Positions 7,950 through 17,359 are shown, counted from the stretch's first letter. The stretch is DNA of 64,000 nucleotides from Methylobacterium sp. GXS13 (GCF_001455965.1 NZ_LKKO01000102.1:1-64000); one strand, 5' to 3'. Program-made: numbers and translations. The notes: a model not told the origin generated them from the letters alone.

Positions 7950-8954
7950 TCAGGCGGCTGGCACCGCCGGGGGGCGCGGTGCAGCGTCTGCGACGGCGGC
8001 ACCCGGCACCCAGAGTCGGTCGCGGACGAAATGCTCGCGCGACAGGCTGACCAGGGCGGCGCGCTTGTGCGGGAAATCGATCGTGGCGATCGTGGCGAAG
8101 CCCGAGCCGTGCAGGTTGCGGATCTGCTGGGCGTGGTCGGCCCGAGGCTCGCCGACGATGCGCTGCGTGCGCGGCTCGTCGAGGAACAGATAGTGCATCA
8201 GCGAGGGCAGCCAGGCCGAGAGGTACGGGCGCCCGCGGATAGCGGCATCGCCGATCGCCACGTGCCAGCCGCGGTCGTAGGGGCCGGCTTCGTAGAGGGG
8301 GCCGACGCGGCTCTCCCGGGCCCAGTACAGTTCGAAATAACCGAACGGCGCGTCGTCTAGGCAGCCGAGCAGCGGCAGGCTGGCCGGATCGGCCTGCAGC
8401 CGGGCGATATAGGCCTGGTGCTCCGTCAGCGTGCCGCGCTCCTGCCAGACCTCGGCGACTCGGGGATCATTCATCCAGGCCGAGAACAGCGCGACATCCC
8501 CGGTCTCCGTCATCGTGCGGAAGCTCAGGCGGCGGCCGAGCCACGGGATGTCCCGGGTGTAGACCGTGCCAGCCAGCGTCCCAGGCCGCAGCGGATGCCG
8601 GCGTCCGTCCGTCACCGTGACCAGTTCGGGAAAAGGCGGTCGGGAATCGGGCAGCCAGCGGGCGGCGCATTGCCAGAGCAGGCCGGGCAGGATCTCGACC
8701 CCGGTTCCGATCTGCCGTGCGGCTCCGAGGGCGAGTAGCCGCGCAGCGGTGTGGGGACCGGCCTCGACGCCGATGCGCAGGACCCGCGTATCCTCGGCCG
8801 TCAGCGCCTCGGCCCGGGCCAGGATCGCCTCCGCGGCGATCTGCGGTGGGGCCGGATGGACGAGCCGGATCACCGGCGCCTCTGGGCTCCCGTCTAGGCC
8901 GAGCCGCACCGCCCGAGACTCGTTGCTCGCCTCGTCCCTCAAAATGTCCGTCAT
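7950..8954 (-). CDS. Siderophore N-acyltransferase, GNAT fold (IucB/VbsA-like)
   Basis: A 334-residue protein. The C-terminal half (from about residue 150) is a GNAT domain of the siderophore type: SFRTMTETGDVALFSAWMND at its start, then the acyl-CoA-binding region YLSAWLPSLMHYLFLDEP and RIVGEPRADHAQQIRNLHGS. These enzymes acylate the hydroxylated amine to make the hydroxamate. The N-terminal 150 residues are a family-typical extension of unknown role. A strong GGAGG site precedes the ATG at 8954. It is first in the minus-strand operon and divergent from the NRPS gene. Confidence 0.88.
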   Translation of the reverse strand: MTDILRDEASNESRAVRLGLDGSPEAPVIRLVHPAPPQIAAEAILARAEALTAEDTRVLRIGVEAGPHTAARLLALGAARQIGTGVEILPGLLWQCAARWLPDSRPPFPELVTVTDGRRHPLRPGTLAGTVYTRDIPWLGRRLSFRTMTETGDVALFSAWMNDPRVAEVWQERGTLTEHQAYIARLQADPASLPLLGCLDDAPFGYFELYWARESRVGPLYEAGPYDRGWHVAIGDAAIRGRPYLSAWLPSLMHYLFLDEPRTQRIVGEPRADHAQQIRNLHGSGFATIATIDFPHKRAALVSLSREHFVRDRLWVPGAAVADAAPRPPAVPAA

Positions 8955-9104
8955 CCGCCCTCCGCGTGTCGCCAGCACCTCCCTGACGGTTGGTCCCGGC
9001 CGCGGTTCAGCATTTTTTTGCCGCCCTGCGGGCGCTCCGCCGTGAACCGTGCCCGGCGTCAACCGTCAGATGTGTCGAGGCCCGAGGGGCGCAGGAGCGA
9101 GCGG
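8955..9104. promoter_or_regulatory. Divergent promoter region of the siderophore genes
   Basis: These 150 bp separate the divergent acyltransferase and NRPS starts and must hold at least one promoter for each direction. No operator or -35/-10 pair could be assigned with confidence. The adjacent ECF sigma factor is the obvious candidate activator (inference). Confidence 0.5.
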
Positions 9105-11945
9105 ATGGACATGCAAGCCGGCGGGGATTTGACAGAGGATCCGAGCGCGGATTGGACCCGGGACGCGGTGGTTGTGGCGCGCGACACAGCCGGGCACGCC
9201 GCCTTCTGGCCAGCCGGACGCGAACTCCCCGCCGGCTGGACCCAGGCGCACGGCCCCTGCGGGATCGAGGCGGCGCGGGCCTGGATCGAGGAGCCGGCCA
9301 ACGCTCTGGACCCGGCACCAGCCTCCGCGCCCGACGCCGATCCAGAGAGCGTCCCGGCGCGCCTCGCAAGCCTCGCCGCAGCGGATCCCGAAAAGCCGGC
9401 CGTACTGTTCGGCGGAGAGACGCTCACCCGGGGCGACCTCGATGCCCGCGCCGCCGCCGTGGCGGCCGGGCTCGCCGCCCGCGGGATCGGCCGGGGGGAG
9501 CGGGTGGCGGTGGCGCTGGAGCGCTCCCCGGAGATCATCGTCGCGCTGCTCGGAGTTTTCCGAGCCCGGGCCGCCTTCCTGCCGCTCGATCCCGAATACC
9601 CGGCCGCCCGCATCCACATGATGCTGGAGGATGCCGGCATCACGCAGTGCATCACTACGCCGGAGATCGCCGCCCGGCTCGACCTGCCCGCGGGGATCGC
9701 CCGGCTCGATCCCGCCGCCCTGGCTGCGCCGGGCGAGCCCGTGCTCCAGATGCCAGAGCCCGATGACCCGGCCTACCTGATCTACACCTCGGGTTCGACC
9801 GGTCGGCCGAAAGGCGTCCTGGTCGAGCACGGCCCGCTGGCCATGCATTGCCGCACCACCGCGGACGCCTACGAGATGGACGCGGCGTCCCGCGAGCTGC
9901 ACTTCCTGTCCTTCGCGTTCGACGGGGCGCACGAGCGCTGGATGACCCCGCTGGTCGCGGGCGGTTGCATCGTGCTGCGCGGCCCGGAACTGTGGACCGC
10001 GGCCGAGACCCTGGCGCAGATCCGCCGCCACCGGGTCACGCATGCCGGCTTCCCGACGAGCTATATCGGCCAACTCGCCGACTGGGCTGAGCGCCTGGGC
10101 GAGGCGCCGGAAGTGCAGGTCTATTCCTTCGGCGGCGAGGCGATGGCCCGCGAGACCTTCGCGCGGCTCGGCCGCATCTTGAAGCCGCGGCTGCTGATCA
10201 ACGGCTACGGGCCGACCGAATGCGTGATCTCGCCGCTGATCTGGAAGGTGCCGCCGGGCACGACCTTCGAAGAGCCCTACGCGCCGGTCGGCAGCTCGGT
10301 GGGTGCGCGGGCGGCCTACGTGCTGGGGCCCGATCTCGAGCCGATGGCGCCGGGTGAGACCGGCGAGCTCTATATCGGCGGCGGCCTCGCCCGGGGCTAC
10401 TGGCGCCGGCCCGCCCTGACGGCCGAGCGCTTCCTGCCCGACCCGTTCGCCCCGCAGGGCGGCCGGATGTACCGCACCGGCGACCGGGTCCGGCAGAGGC
10501 CCGACGGCAGCCTCGCCTTCGCCGGGCGGGCGGACGATCAGGTCAAGATCCGCGGCCACCGGGTCGAGATCGGCGAGGTCGAGGCGGCTCTGCGGGCGCT
10601 GCCCGAGGTGGCCGACGCCGTGGTCCTGCGCTGGGAAGCCCCCGCGGGCGTGTATCTCGCCGGCTACGTCGTCCCGGCCAGCGGACGTCGCCCGGAGGCC
10701 GGACGCCTGCGCGCCGCCCTGGCCCGCCGGCTTCCGGAACCGATGGTCCCGGCGAGCCTGACGCTACTCGACCGGCTGCCGGTGAACGCCAACGGCAAGC
10801 TCGACCGCAATGCCCTACCGGACCCGGCCGGGGATGACCGGCGAGGGCGCCCGCCCGGTAGCGCCACGGAGCGGCGGCTCGCCGGGATCTGGTCCGAGGT
10901 GCTGGGCTTCCCGGTTCAGGTCGCGGATCGGCGCTTCTTCGCGCTCGGGGGTGATTCCCTGTCGGCCCTGCGGCTGGTGGCGCGCCTGCGCCTGATCGCG
11001 CCCCGGGGCGGGATCGGGGTTGCGGATCTCCTGCGCGATCCGACTATCGCGGATCTGGCCGCCCGGATCGACGCGGAGGCGGAGGCCGCCGACGAGGGTC
11101 TCGCGCCGACGGTCCGGCTCTCGGCCGGTGGCGGGTCCGAGCGGCCACTCCTGGTGCTGTTCCCGGGCCTCCTGGTCAGCACCCGGGAATACGAGCCGCT
11201 GGTCGCCCATCTCGGGCCCGGGCAGGAGGCGCACGGCATCCTGTGCGCTTCCCTGGTCGAGGCCGTGCGACCGCTGCCGGAGATCGCCGAGCTCGCCGCC
11301 GCCTATGCTGAGCGGGTGCGGGGCCTGATGCGCGGCCGGCCGCGCGGCTGCGCGTTCCTGGGCTGGTCCTGGGGCGGGGTGCTCGCCTACGAGACCGCCC
11401 GGCTGCTCGGGCCAGGATTTCCCCTGGAGTTCGTCGGCATGCTCGACGCCTGCGGGCTAGAGCCGAATTTCGCCAGCGGCGCCGGCCGTCCGATCGAGGC
11501 CGAGGAGCGGGCCGCGCACGAGTCGATGGTGACCGGCTGGCTTGAGCGCTCTCCGATGCGCGCCCAGTGGGAGGGCCTGCGGGAGCGCATGGACCCGGAG
11601 GCGGCGGTGCAGTTCCTGCGCTTCCTGGCCGCCGATCCACAGCCGCTGCCCACCGACGGCCCCGAGGTCGGTAGCCGGGAGCGGATTCTGTGGACGCTGG
11701 TCGATCACGCGATCCAGTTCCGGGCACTGCGTCTCGTCCCTGGTTCGGTGCCGATCCGCAGCTTCGTGGCCGCGCAATCCCGCGCCCGCGGCCTGCCGGT
11801 GATCGACTGGCAGCCCCTCACGACCCGGCTCCTATCCGTGGAGACCGTGCCGGAGACCGATCATCTCGACATCGTGCTGTCGCCGCACCTGCACGCCCGG
11901 ATCGCCGCGCTGACAGCGCCGCGCCAGGCCTGGAGCGCAGCCTGA
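9105..11945 (+). CDS. Single-module NRPS: MbtH-like / adenylation / carrier / thioesterase
   Basis: A 946-residue protein. Residues about 15-63 resemble an MbtH domain with the three spaced Trp (FWP, PAGW, AW). The adenylation domain (about 80-570) has YTSGSTGRPKG near 226, NGYGPTE near 366, YRTGD near 456, the block GRADDQVKIRGHRVEIGEVE near 474 and NGKLDRNALP near 562. A carrier domain follows with the phosphopantetheine site GGDSLSALRL near 615. The C-terminal thioesterase has GWSWGG near 753 and a His near 917. There is no condensation domain. It presumably activates the hydroxamate amino acid and the TE oligomerises or cyclises it, as in vicibactin-type trihydroxamates (inference). GGAG lies 8 bases before the ATG. 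Confidence 0.9.
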   Translation: MDMQAGGDLTEDPSADWTRDAVVVARDTAGHAAFWPAGRELPAGWTQAHGPCGIEAARAWIEEPANALDPAPASAPDADPESVPARLASLAAADPEKPAVLFGGETLTRGDLDARAAAVAAGLAARGIGRGERVAVALERSPEIIVALLGVFRARAAFLPLDPEYPAARIHMMLEDAGITQCITTPEIAARLDLPAGIARLDPAALAAPGEPVLQMPEPDDPAYLIYTSGSTGRPKGVLVEHGPLAMHCRTTADAYEMDAASRELHFLSFAFDGAHERWMTPLVAGGCIVLRGPELWTAAETLAQIRRHRVTHAGFPTSYIGQLADWAERLGEAPEVQVYSFGGEAMARETFARLGRILKPRLLINGYGPTECVISPLIWKVPPGTTFEEPYAPVGSSVGARAAYVLGPDLEPMAPGETGELYIGGGLARGYWRRPALTAERFLPDPFAPQGGRMYRTGDRVRQRPDGSLAFAGRADDQVKIRGHRVEIGEVEAALRALPEVADAVVLRWEAPAGVYLAGYVVPASGRRPEAGRLRAALARRLPEPMVPASLTLLDRLPVNANGKLDRNALPDPAGDDRRGRPPGSATERRLAGIWSEVLGFPVQVADRRFFALGGDSLSALRLVARLRLIAPRGGIGVADLLRDPTIADLAARIDAEAEAADEGLAPTVRLSAGGGSERPLLVLFPGLLVSTREYEPLVAHLGPGQEAHGILCASLVEAVRPLPEIAELAAAYAERVRGLMRGRPRGCAFLGWSWGGVLAYETARLLGPGFPLEFVGMLDACGLEPNFASGAGRPIEAEERAAHESMVTGWLERSPMRAQWEGLRERMDPEAAVQFLRFLAADPQPLPTDGPEVGSRERILWTLVDHAIQFRALRLVPGSVPIRSFVAAQSRARGLPVIDWQPLTTRLLSVETVPETDHLDIVLSPHLHARIAALTAPRQAWSAA

Positions 11946-11947
11946 GC

Positions 11948-12715
11948 ATGGGCGCGCACACCTTCGAAGAACTGCGGGACGCGCATCTGACCGCGCTCAC
12001 CGGCTCCCTGATCGACGGCGTCGAGCACGGTCCGGGCGGGGCCATCTATGTCTGGTCGCGCGCGATCCCGGATCCAACCCTGAACTTCGCCTGCGGGGTC
12101 TGCCGGCCCGACCAGTTCAGCTGGGCCGGGGCAATGGCCCCTGGACGCGCCAGGGCCCCCGCCTTCCTCGCCCGGGACGCGGCCGAGGCCGCGGCCCTGC
12201 GGACGCTGTTCGAGCCGGCCGCCGCTTATCCGGCGAGCTGGATGGTGGCGCGGCTGACCCCGTCGCAGCCCGCCCCAGACCAAGTCGTCCGCGCCCATGC
12301 CACACTCGCACCGCCGCCGGATTTCGAGCAGGTCTTCGCCCATCTGTCGGACGACCCGGCCGTGAAAGCGCATCTGCGCCGGTTCTACCTGCCGGCTCTG
12401 CGGGCGGCGCGGTCTCGGCCGGGGCTGGTGCCGGTCCACCTCGTCCTGCAGGACGCGAGCGGTCCAGCGGCCTGCGCAAGTCTCTACCTGCGCGGCGGCC
12501 TAGCGGGGCTGTACAACGTCAGCACCCGGGCCGACCGGCAGCGTCGGGGGCTTGGCAGCGCCGTGACGGTTGCTGCTCTGCGCGAGGCGCAGGCGCGCGG
12601 GGCGCGCTGGGCTTTCCTGCAATGCCCGGCCGGCGGCGGCATCGAGGCGCTCTACGCGCAGGCCGGGTTCAGGACGGTCTACGCGCCGGAACTACTCTGT
12701 ATGAGCGAGCCGTAG
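11948..12715 (+). CDS. GNAT-family N-acetyltransferase
   Basis: A 255-residue protein starting 2 bp after the NRPS stop codon, so almost certainly co-transcribed. The C-terminal 90 residues carry the GNAT acetyl-CoA site (LYNVSTRADRQRRGLGSAV) followed by GARWAFLQCPAGGGIEALYA and QAGF. The N-terminal 150 residues are a less conserved domain. Its place suggests acylation of a siderophore precursor, or self-protection or modification of the product. It is a different subtype from the acyltransferase at 7950-8954. Confidence 0.82.
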   Translation: MGAHTFEELRDAHLTALTGSLIDGVEHGPGGAIYVWSRAIPDPTLNFACGVCRPDQFSWAGAMAPGRARAPAFLARDAAEAAALRTLFEPAAAYPASWMVARLTPSQPAPDQVVRAHATLAPPPDFEQVFAHLSDDPAVKAHLRRFYLPALRAARSRPGLVPVHLVLQDASGPAACASLYLRGGLAGLYNVSTRADRQRRGLGSAVTVAALREAQARGARWAFLQCPAGGGIEALYAQAGFRTVYAPELLCMSEP

Positions 12716-13232
12716 CATGTGCTTGCGCGAATCCACGACATAGGAGGTATCCTGGCTGCTAACATCTCCGTTAGTTGGGCCGGCGCCAGGATTTGGGTGC
12801 GGTCTCCGCCCTGATCGCTCTCCGGGTCGGCATCATCGCCGACCGGTCGCTCCCTCGGGATCCATCGAGCTGACACAGCGATCCGGTCAAAATACTCTGA
12901 TCCCCTCCCATCCCGGCCTGCTCGGGCCAGCGCGGCGGAGTGCTTTTTTGTATCCGCGGCAGCGATACAATGCCCATGGATCCGGCTCCGCCACCCCTCG
13001 GGGATCAGATCTGGGAAAGCCCGCTCGGGGCCCACCGGAGCGGGCTTTTTCGTGCCCGAATCCCGGGCTGGGATTGGCAGCTTTGAAGACGCAGCATGCC
13101 CCGGTAACCGCCCGGTCTCATCCTGTCCCCGAGCCGCGTTGCGTATCGGCTCGACCGCTGGTGAGATCGGCCGGGCGCCCGCCCCGTGAGCAGATCGGGG
13201 CGGGGCCGAGCGGATCATTCTATGCGGGAAGG
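12716..13232. other. Intergenic after the siderophore operon
   Basis: About 520 bp holding the terminator at 13016-13050. A 38-codon frame (12971-13087) reads straight through that hairpin and is probably not a gene. Nothing else could be supported. Confidence 0.45.
13016..13050 (+). terminator. Rho-independent terminator
   Basis: AAGCCCGCTC pairs perfectly with GAGCGGGCTT across an 11-base loop, followed by a T run. It is 300 bp after the last plus-strand siderophore gene, so it may end that transcript or a small RNA arising in the gap. Confidence 0.7.
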
Positions 13233-13556
13233 CTACTCCGATTTCCGGTGTCCGCGCCCGTGCTGCTCCTTTTCGGCACCGGCCGCAGCCGCAGCCTCCT
13301 TCTCAGCCTTGCCCACTGTCGCCGAGCTCGTGGCCGCGTCGCTGGTCCCGCCTGCCGGTGCATTCGATGCCGCCGACTTGGGATGCCCCTTGCCCTCGGT
13401 CGTCGACTCCGCTTTCCCACCTTCGAGAACCTCAGGGTGGCCTGCGTCGGCCTTTGCGCTCCCGGCCTCTTGGACCTCGGCAGCCTTCTGTTCCTTGGCG
13501 CTCATCGTGCTGTGGCGCTGGCCATCGCCGTGCTGTCCCTTGGCTGGGTTCGACAT
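13233..13556 (-). CDS. Low-complexity hydrophilic small protein, function unknown
   Basis: A 107-residue protein rich in Ala, Gly, Glu, Lys, Ser and His, without hydrophobic segments (for example KGQHGDGQRHSTMSAKEQKA). It is probably disordered, resembling stress-associated hydrophilic proteins in composition only. A strong GGAGGAGA site precedes the ATG at 13556. The family is not recognised. Confidence 0.55.
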   Translation of the reverse strand: MSNPAKGQHGDGQRHSTMSAKEQKAAEVQEAGSAKADAGHPEVLEGGKAESTTEGKGHPKSAASNAPAGGTSDAATSSATVGKAEKEAAAAAGAEKEQHGRGHRKSE

Positions 13557-13754
13557 CGCGCTCTCCTCCATCGTGGTCAGGCGGCAACTGCGTGCGCCGC
13601 TGACGGTTCGGAGGAAAAGCCAGCGTGCGACGAAAGGCCGAGCGCTCACCGTCGAGGGAGCGGCGGCGAACACCGCTAATGACATCTGCCCACCCGGCCC
13701 AGCGACTGGCCGGTTTTTCCGTTTCGGCAATCATTCGCCCGTACCGCCGGGGGC

Positions 13755-14123
13755 ATGTCAGACCTGCCACCCGCCGTCGCCACCTGGCGCGATCAACTCG
13801 AACGCATCTCCGAGCGCGCCTCGCCCTGTCGCTACCTCACGCCGACGCAGTGGGCGACGTTCCGGGAATCGGCTATCGACTTCTGCGATCAATTAGGCGC
13901 TGACGCGGTCGCGCTCGGCTGGACGGATCGGCAGCTATTCGGAGTGCATCCTGAGCACGGCACGCTGCGGGTCGACTACTGCGGTGCGCTGATGATCGCC
14001 GGCAAGAAGGCGCAGGCCGTCGAGGCTGAGAGGGTCGTGTTCGAGCGGACCGCCGGCTACCGGAATACGCCGGGCAAGGCGTGGGGCCCGCCGATCTGGG
14101 AGTTCAAGGCGAAGGTCGGCTGA
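13755..14123 (+). CDS. Conserved hypothetical protein (paralogue broken at 41450-41791)
   Basis: A 122-residue soluble protein. The central block LFGVHPEHGTLRVDYCGALM and the C-terminal block FERTAGYRNTPGKAWGPPIW recur nearly unchanged in a second copy at 41450-41791, which has a premature stop. No known domain was recognised. It ends 3 bp from the convergent gene at 14127. The near-identity of the blocks implies conserved function within this genus. Confidence 0.7.
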   Translation: MSDLPPAVATWRDQLERISERASPCRYLTPTQWATFRESAIDFCDQLGADAVALGWTDRQLFGVHPEHGTLRVDYCGALMIAGKKAQAVEAERVVFERTAGYRNTPGKAWGPPIWEFKAKVG

Positions 14124-14126
14124 CCT

Positions 14127-14375
14127 TCACCCGCCCTGTAGGCTCTCGGCGAAGTCGTCGGGGATCTCGCCCCACTGCCCGAGGATCGTGACGCCTTCCA
14201 GCTCGCCAGTCTCGTCGTCAGCTACCGCCTTCAGCGCCGCCGCCCCGGGCATACGGTTGGCTAGGTTTTCAGCCTTCTTCAGGGCGCCGCCCTCAGTCTG
14301 AGCGGCCTCCTGGCGGGCAGGACGCAAGCGCTTGCGGTGGATTTCGAACGGCTGCACCACGTAGCTGGTTTTCAT
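14127..14375 (-). CDS. Small hypothetical protein
   Basis: An 82-residue charged protein beginning MKTSYVVQPFEIHRKRLRPA and ending in an acidic segment. It lies 29 bp downstream of the DUF6894-like gene on the same strand, so the two probably form a small operon. No family was recognised. Confidence 0.55.
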   Translation of the reverse strand: MKTSYVVQPFEIHRKRLRPARQEAAQTEGGALKKAENLANRMPGAAALKAVADDETGELEGVTILGQWGEIPDDFAESLQGG

Positions 14376-14404
14376 CGCTATTGCGTCTCTCCCGTCTGCT
14401 ACGC

Positions 14405-14644
14405 CTACTCGCAGGCCACCTTCACCAAAGTGAACGCCCGCATCAGCACGGACCGGCCTGCGGCGTCTCGCACATCGACGATCCACGCAGTCCAGTCCTG
14501 GCTGCCGCCACCCGCCATCAGGTCTATCGCTACCCGATCCGCTTGCTGTCGGACCTCGCGGCTGCTCGATAGCCATCGCCCGTTCAAATCGAACACGGCG
14601 TCGCCCCCACCCAGGCAATGGAAGCGGTAAAGCCTCCGCGGCAT
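14405..14644 (-). CDS. DUF6894-like small protein
   Basis: A 79-residue protein (MPRRLYRFHCLGGGDAVFDL at the N-terminus) with the same layout as the member at 851-1105: a short beta-strand start, a D-x-x-G segment, then an amphipathic helix. Function is unknown. A longer frame begins at 14707, but the family start at 14644 fits better. Confidence 0.6.
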   Translation of the reverse strand: MPRRLYRFHCLGGGDAVFDLNGRWLSSSREVRQQADRVAIDLMAGGGSQDWTAWIVDVRDAAGRSVLMRAFTLVKVACE

Positions 14645-14732
14645 TGGCCTTTTCCCGACCTTTCCACACTCGCCCACTGCGATCTCGGCGGGGCCCGACA
14701 CAGCCATTGAACTACGCTCACGCGCCGTGTTT

Positions 14733-14747
14733 GTTCATGGTGTGTTC
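14733..14747 (+). promoter_or_regulatory. LexA box (SOS operator) of umuDC
   Basis: A perfect GTTC-N7-GTTC, the operator bound by LexA in alphaproteobacteria. It lies 74 bp upstream of the umuD start, overlapping the probable promoter (TATTCGATAT follows directly). It predicts SOS induction of the umuD-umuC operon. Confidence 0.85.
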
Positions 14748-14820
14748 TATTCGATATGGAGGTCGCGATGCACGCCCGGTGGTACGAACCAGCTGTGGAC
14801 GCCGGAACTCGCTGAGTCTC

Positions 14821-15273
14821 ATGCCAGCTCACCGGATCGACGAGTTGCTCGTCGGCAGTCCCGACGCCGTGCGGGTCCCGCTGATCGGGCAGGCCCTATG
14901 CGCTGGCTTCCCCAGCCCAGCCGACGACTTCCTAGAGGGCGCGCTAGAACTGCCGCGCTGGCTCGTGCCGAACCCGCCCGCCACGTTCCTATGGCGCATC
15001 TCCGGATCGTCCATGGAGGGGGCCGGGATCTACGACCGGGATCTCGCCTGCGTCGACCGCAGCCTCAAGTCGTCCCATGGTAGCATCGTCGTTGCGGCGG
15101 TCGACGGGCAGATGAGCTGCAAGCGCCTGGTGATCGACGGCAACGTCGCCCGATTGGCGTTCTGCAATCCAGCCTTGCCAGCCTTCGCGGTCGACGAACT
15201 CGGCGAGGGCGTGATCTGGGGCGTGGTCCGCTTCTCGATCCGCTGGCACGTCGCCCGCGGGCAGCTGTCGTGA
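14821..15273 (+). CDS. umuD: UmuD-like S24 peptidase, DNA polymerase V accessory subunit
   Basis: A 150-residue protein. RecA-stimulated self-cleavage of UmuD yields UmuD', which activates UmuC. The likely cleavage site is C-A-G near residues 27-29 ([12 protein letters not shown]). The nucleophile is Ser64 in [10 protein letters not shown] and the general base Lys101 in MSCKRLV, spaced as in the family. The frame is open further upstream, but an earlier ATG would lie inside the LexA box, so 14821 is taken. Its stop overlaps the umuC GTG start. Confidence 0.92.
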   Translation: MPAHRIDELLVGSPDAVRVPLIGQALCAGFPSPADDFLEGALELPRWLVPNPPATFLWRISGSSMEGAGIYDRDLACVDRSLKSSHGSIVVAAVDGQMSCKRLVIDGNVARLAFCNPALPAFAVDELGEGVIWGVVRFSIRWHVARGQLS

Positions 15274-16598
15274 GTGCGCCGGCCCCGCGCCAACGCGACC
15301 GCATCGGTGGCGGCCGCGCCGTGGCCTTGATCGACGGCAACAGCTTCTACTGCTCGTGCGAGCGCGTGTTCGATCCGAAGCTCGCCCTGGTGCCGGTGAT
15401 CGTCCTCTCGAACAACGACGGCTGCGCCATCGCCCGCACGGCCGAGGCCAAGGCGCTCGGTATTCGGATGGGCGAGCCGTACTTCAAGATCCGCGACCTG
15501 TGCCGGCGGCAGGGCGTGCGCGTCTTCTCGTCGAACTACACCCTCTACGGTGATATGTCGGGGCGCACCAACGCTGTGTACCGGCAGTTCAGCCCGCAGG
15601 TGGAGATCTACTCCATAGACGAGAGCTTCCTGAACCTCTCGGACGTGGCGCCGGGTCTACGGGAGGAACTCGCCCGGGATCTGCGCGCCACGGTGCGGGC
15701 CTGGACTGGCATCCCGACCTGTGTCGGCATCGGCCCGACCAAGACACTGGCGAAGCTGGCCAACCACATCGCCAAGACCGTGCACGAGCTGCAGGGTGTA
15801 TGCGATCTGACTGACCCGGTCGCCTACGAGCATTGGCTCTGCCGGATCGATGTCGCCGAGGTCTGGGGTATCGGCCGGGCCTCGCTGGCGAAGCTGGAAG
15901 CGATGGGCGTAGAGAGCGTAGCGGACCTGCGCGACCTCGACTCGCAGCCGGTGCGCAAGGGCCTAACGGTAGTGGGCGAGCGCATCATCCACGAGCTGCG
16001 CGGGCTCGCCTGTCTGCCCTTGGAGATGGTGCCGGCCCGACGGAAGGGCTGCGCGGTCACGCGGTCGTTTAGCAGCCGCATCACCGAACGGGCGGTACTC
16101 GAGGAGGCGGTGGCCGCACATGCTACCCGACTGGGCGAGAAGCTGCGGCGGGAGGGGCTGGCCACCAACCACGTGTCGATCTTCTACCATACCAGCGAGC
16201 ACGATCGGGATGCTCCGATGCGCTCGGTCTCCACTACCATCACCCTTCCCGAGCACACCAACGACACGCTGGCGCTGATTAAGGCAGCACGGCTCGGGGT
16301 GGCCAAGACCTGGCGCGAGCCCGGCCAGCGGTCGTGGCGGTACTCCAAGGCCGGCATCATCACCAACGACCTAGTGCCGTTGTCGCACAGCCCGCGGGCC
16401 TTGATCGACGCCATGGACCGGGAGCGGTCAGGGCCGCTCATGGCGGCGATGGACGCCTGCAACGCGCGCTGGGGCCGCGGGGCCGTAGTGCCCGCCCGCT
16501 CGGGGCTGGTGGCCAAGCGGAGGTGGAACACGAAGTTCGAGATGCGGACGCCGCGCTACACGACGCAGGTGGGCGAGCTGCCGGTGGCGCACGCCTGA
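15270..16598 (+). CDS. umuC: UmuC, Y-family translesion DNA polymerase V subunit
   Basis: A 442-residue protein. The catalytic acidic residues are in [13 protein letters not shown] (Asp22) and [11 protein letters not shown] (Asp117, Glu118). The little-finger and DUF4113-like C-terminus follow ([28 protein letters not shown]). Length is normal. The GTG start overlaps the umuD stop by 4 bases (GTGA), giving coupled translation under the LexA box upstream. It performs error-prone synthesis past DNA lesions. Confidence 0.95.
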   Translation: MSAPAPRQRDRIGGGRAVALIDGNSFYCSCERVFDPKLALVPVIVLSNNDGCAIARTAEAKALGIRMGEPYFKIRDLCRRQGVRVFSSNYTLYGDMSGRTNAVYRQFSPQVEIYSIDESFLNLSDVAPGLREELARDLRATVRAWTGIPTCVGIGPTKTLAKLANHIAKTVHELQGVCDLTDPVAYEHWLCRIDVAEVWGIGRASLAKLEAMGVESVADLRDLDSQPVRKGLTVVGERIIHELRGLACLPLEMVPARRKGCAVTRSFSSRITERAVLEEAVAAHATRLGEKLRREGLATNHVSIFYHTSEHDRDAPMRSVSTTITLPEHTNDTLALIKAARLGVAKTWREPGQRSWRYSKAGIITNDLVPLSHSPRALIDAMDRERSGPLMAAMDACNARWGRGAVVPARSGLVAKRRWNTKFEMRTPRYTTQVGELPVAHA

Positions 16599-16785
16599 TG
16601 ATCGCAGGTCGCATCCAGCCATGGTGTGGAAGCGCACCTGAGAGCTGAAACAACGCCACTTATGCGCGGGCTACAACCTATGGGCGGTTGTTCGCTGCAC
16701 TGAAGGTGCATAGGTCGATGCTGTGGGACGGCGATGACATCGTGGTCCTGCAGCCCTCCCAAGGGCGTTTCCTCCCAAGACTTCG

Positions 16786-16813
16786 GGCCGCTCCTTCGGG
16801 GGTGGCCTTTTTT
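16786..16813 (+). terminator. Rho-independent terminator after umuC
   Basis: GGCCGCTCC pairs with GGGGTGGCC (two G-U pairs) across a TTCG tetraloop, followed by six T. It is about 190 bp after the umuC stop codon. Confidence 0.7.
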
Positions 16814-16861
16814 CTGCCCAGGCCTGATCGGGGTCGCCGAAATCACAGGTCCAAGGCGTCG

Positions 16862-17095
16862 TTACCCGGCCTCGGCCAACTCCTCGACACTTGAAGCCAC
16901 TGTGAAGCCTTCGCGATCGAACACGCTGTAGATCACCGCCGCCGGTTTGAGGTTGAGGCTGGCGATGTGCACGGCAGCAGCCTCACTAGCGCTTGCTACC
17001 GTTTCGTAGGGATCGGGCAGTTGGTACATGCGCGTCTCTACCTCCTCATCGGTTGAAGCAGGCTCGGCGATCGTGATTTCGACCGTATAGGACAT
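16862..17095 (-). CDS. Small acidic hypothetical protein
   Basis: A 77-residue protein beginning MSYTVEITIAEP and ending VASSVEELAEAG, predicted as a small alpha/beta protein. No family was recognised. A GTG start 4 codons upstream is possible. The 260 bp beyond it, up to the IS1182 element, contain no supported gene. Confidence 0.5.
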   Translation of the reverse strand: MSYTVEITIAEPASTDEEVETRMYQLPDPYETVASASEAAAVHIASLNLKPAAVIYSVFDREGFTVASSVEELAEAG

Positions 17096-17359
17096 GTTTG
17101 TGCGCACCTTAGCTCGGTGAAAGACACCAAATAACCATAGAAATAGGATGATATGCAGCGGTTTTTAGATTAGCCATAGCAATCCGCCGCGTAGCATTTC
17201 TGCCTCCGTACGCTCGCCTAACTCGCTCCGTTCTGAGCGATTGCCAATAAGAAACGCACGAAGACGATAAAGCGATGCGTGTCCCCAGAATGAAAGCTGG
17301 GAGTTCGCTGAGTGCTACTCGCCCACCCTCCCGCACCTCTTCCTAACTGCAAGCCCTAG

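Noticed and set aside
6706-8193. A 495-codon plus-strand open frame opposite the hydroxylase and acyltransferase genes
   Set aside because: Antisense shadow of the siderophore genes with biased composition and no motif.
9066-10559. A 497-codon minus-strand open frame opposite the NRPS adenylation domain
   Set aside because: Antisense to clear A-domain motifs; composition is not protein-like.
12971-13087. A 38-codon frame before and through the terminator hairpin at 13016-13050
   Set aside because: It reads through an evident terminator and has no ribosome-binding site.
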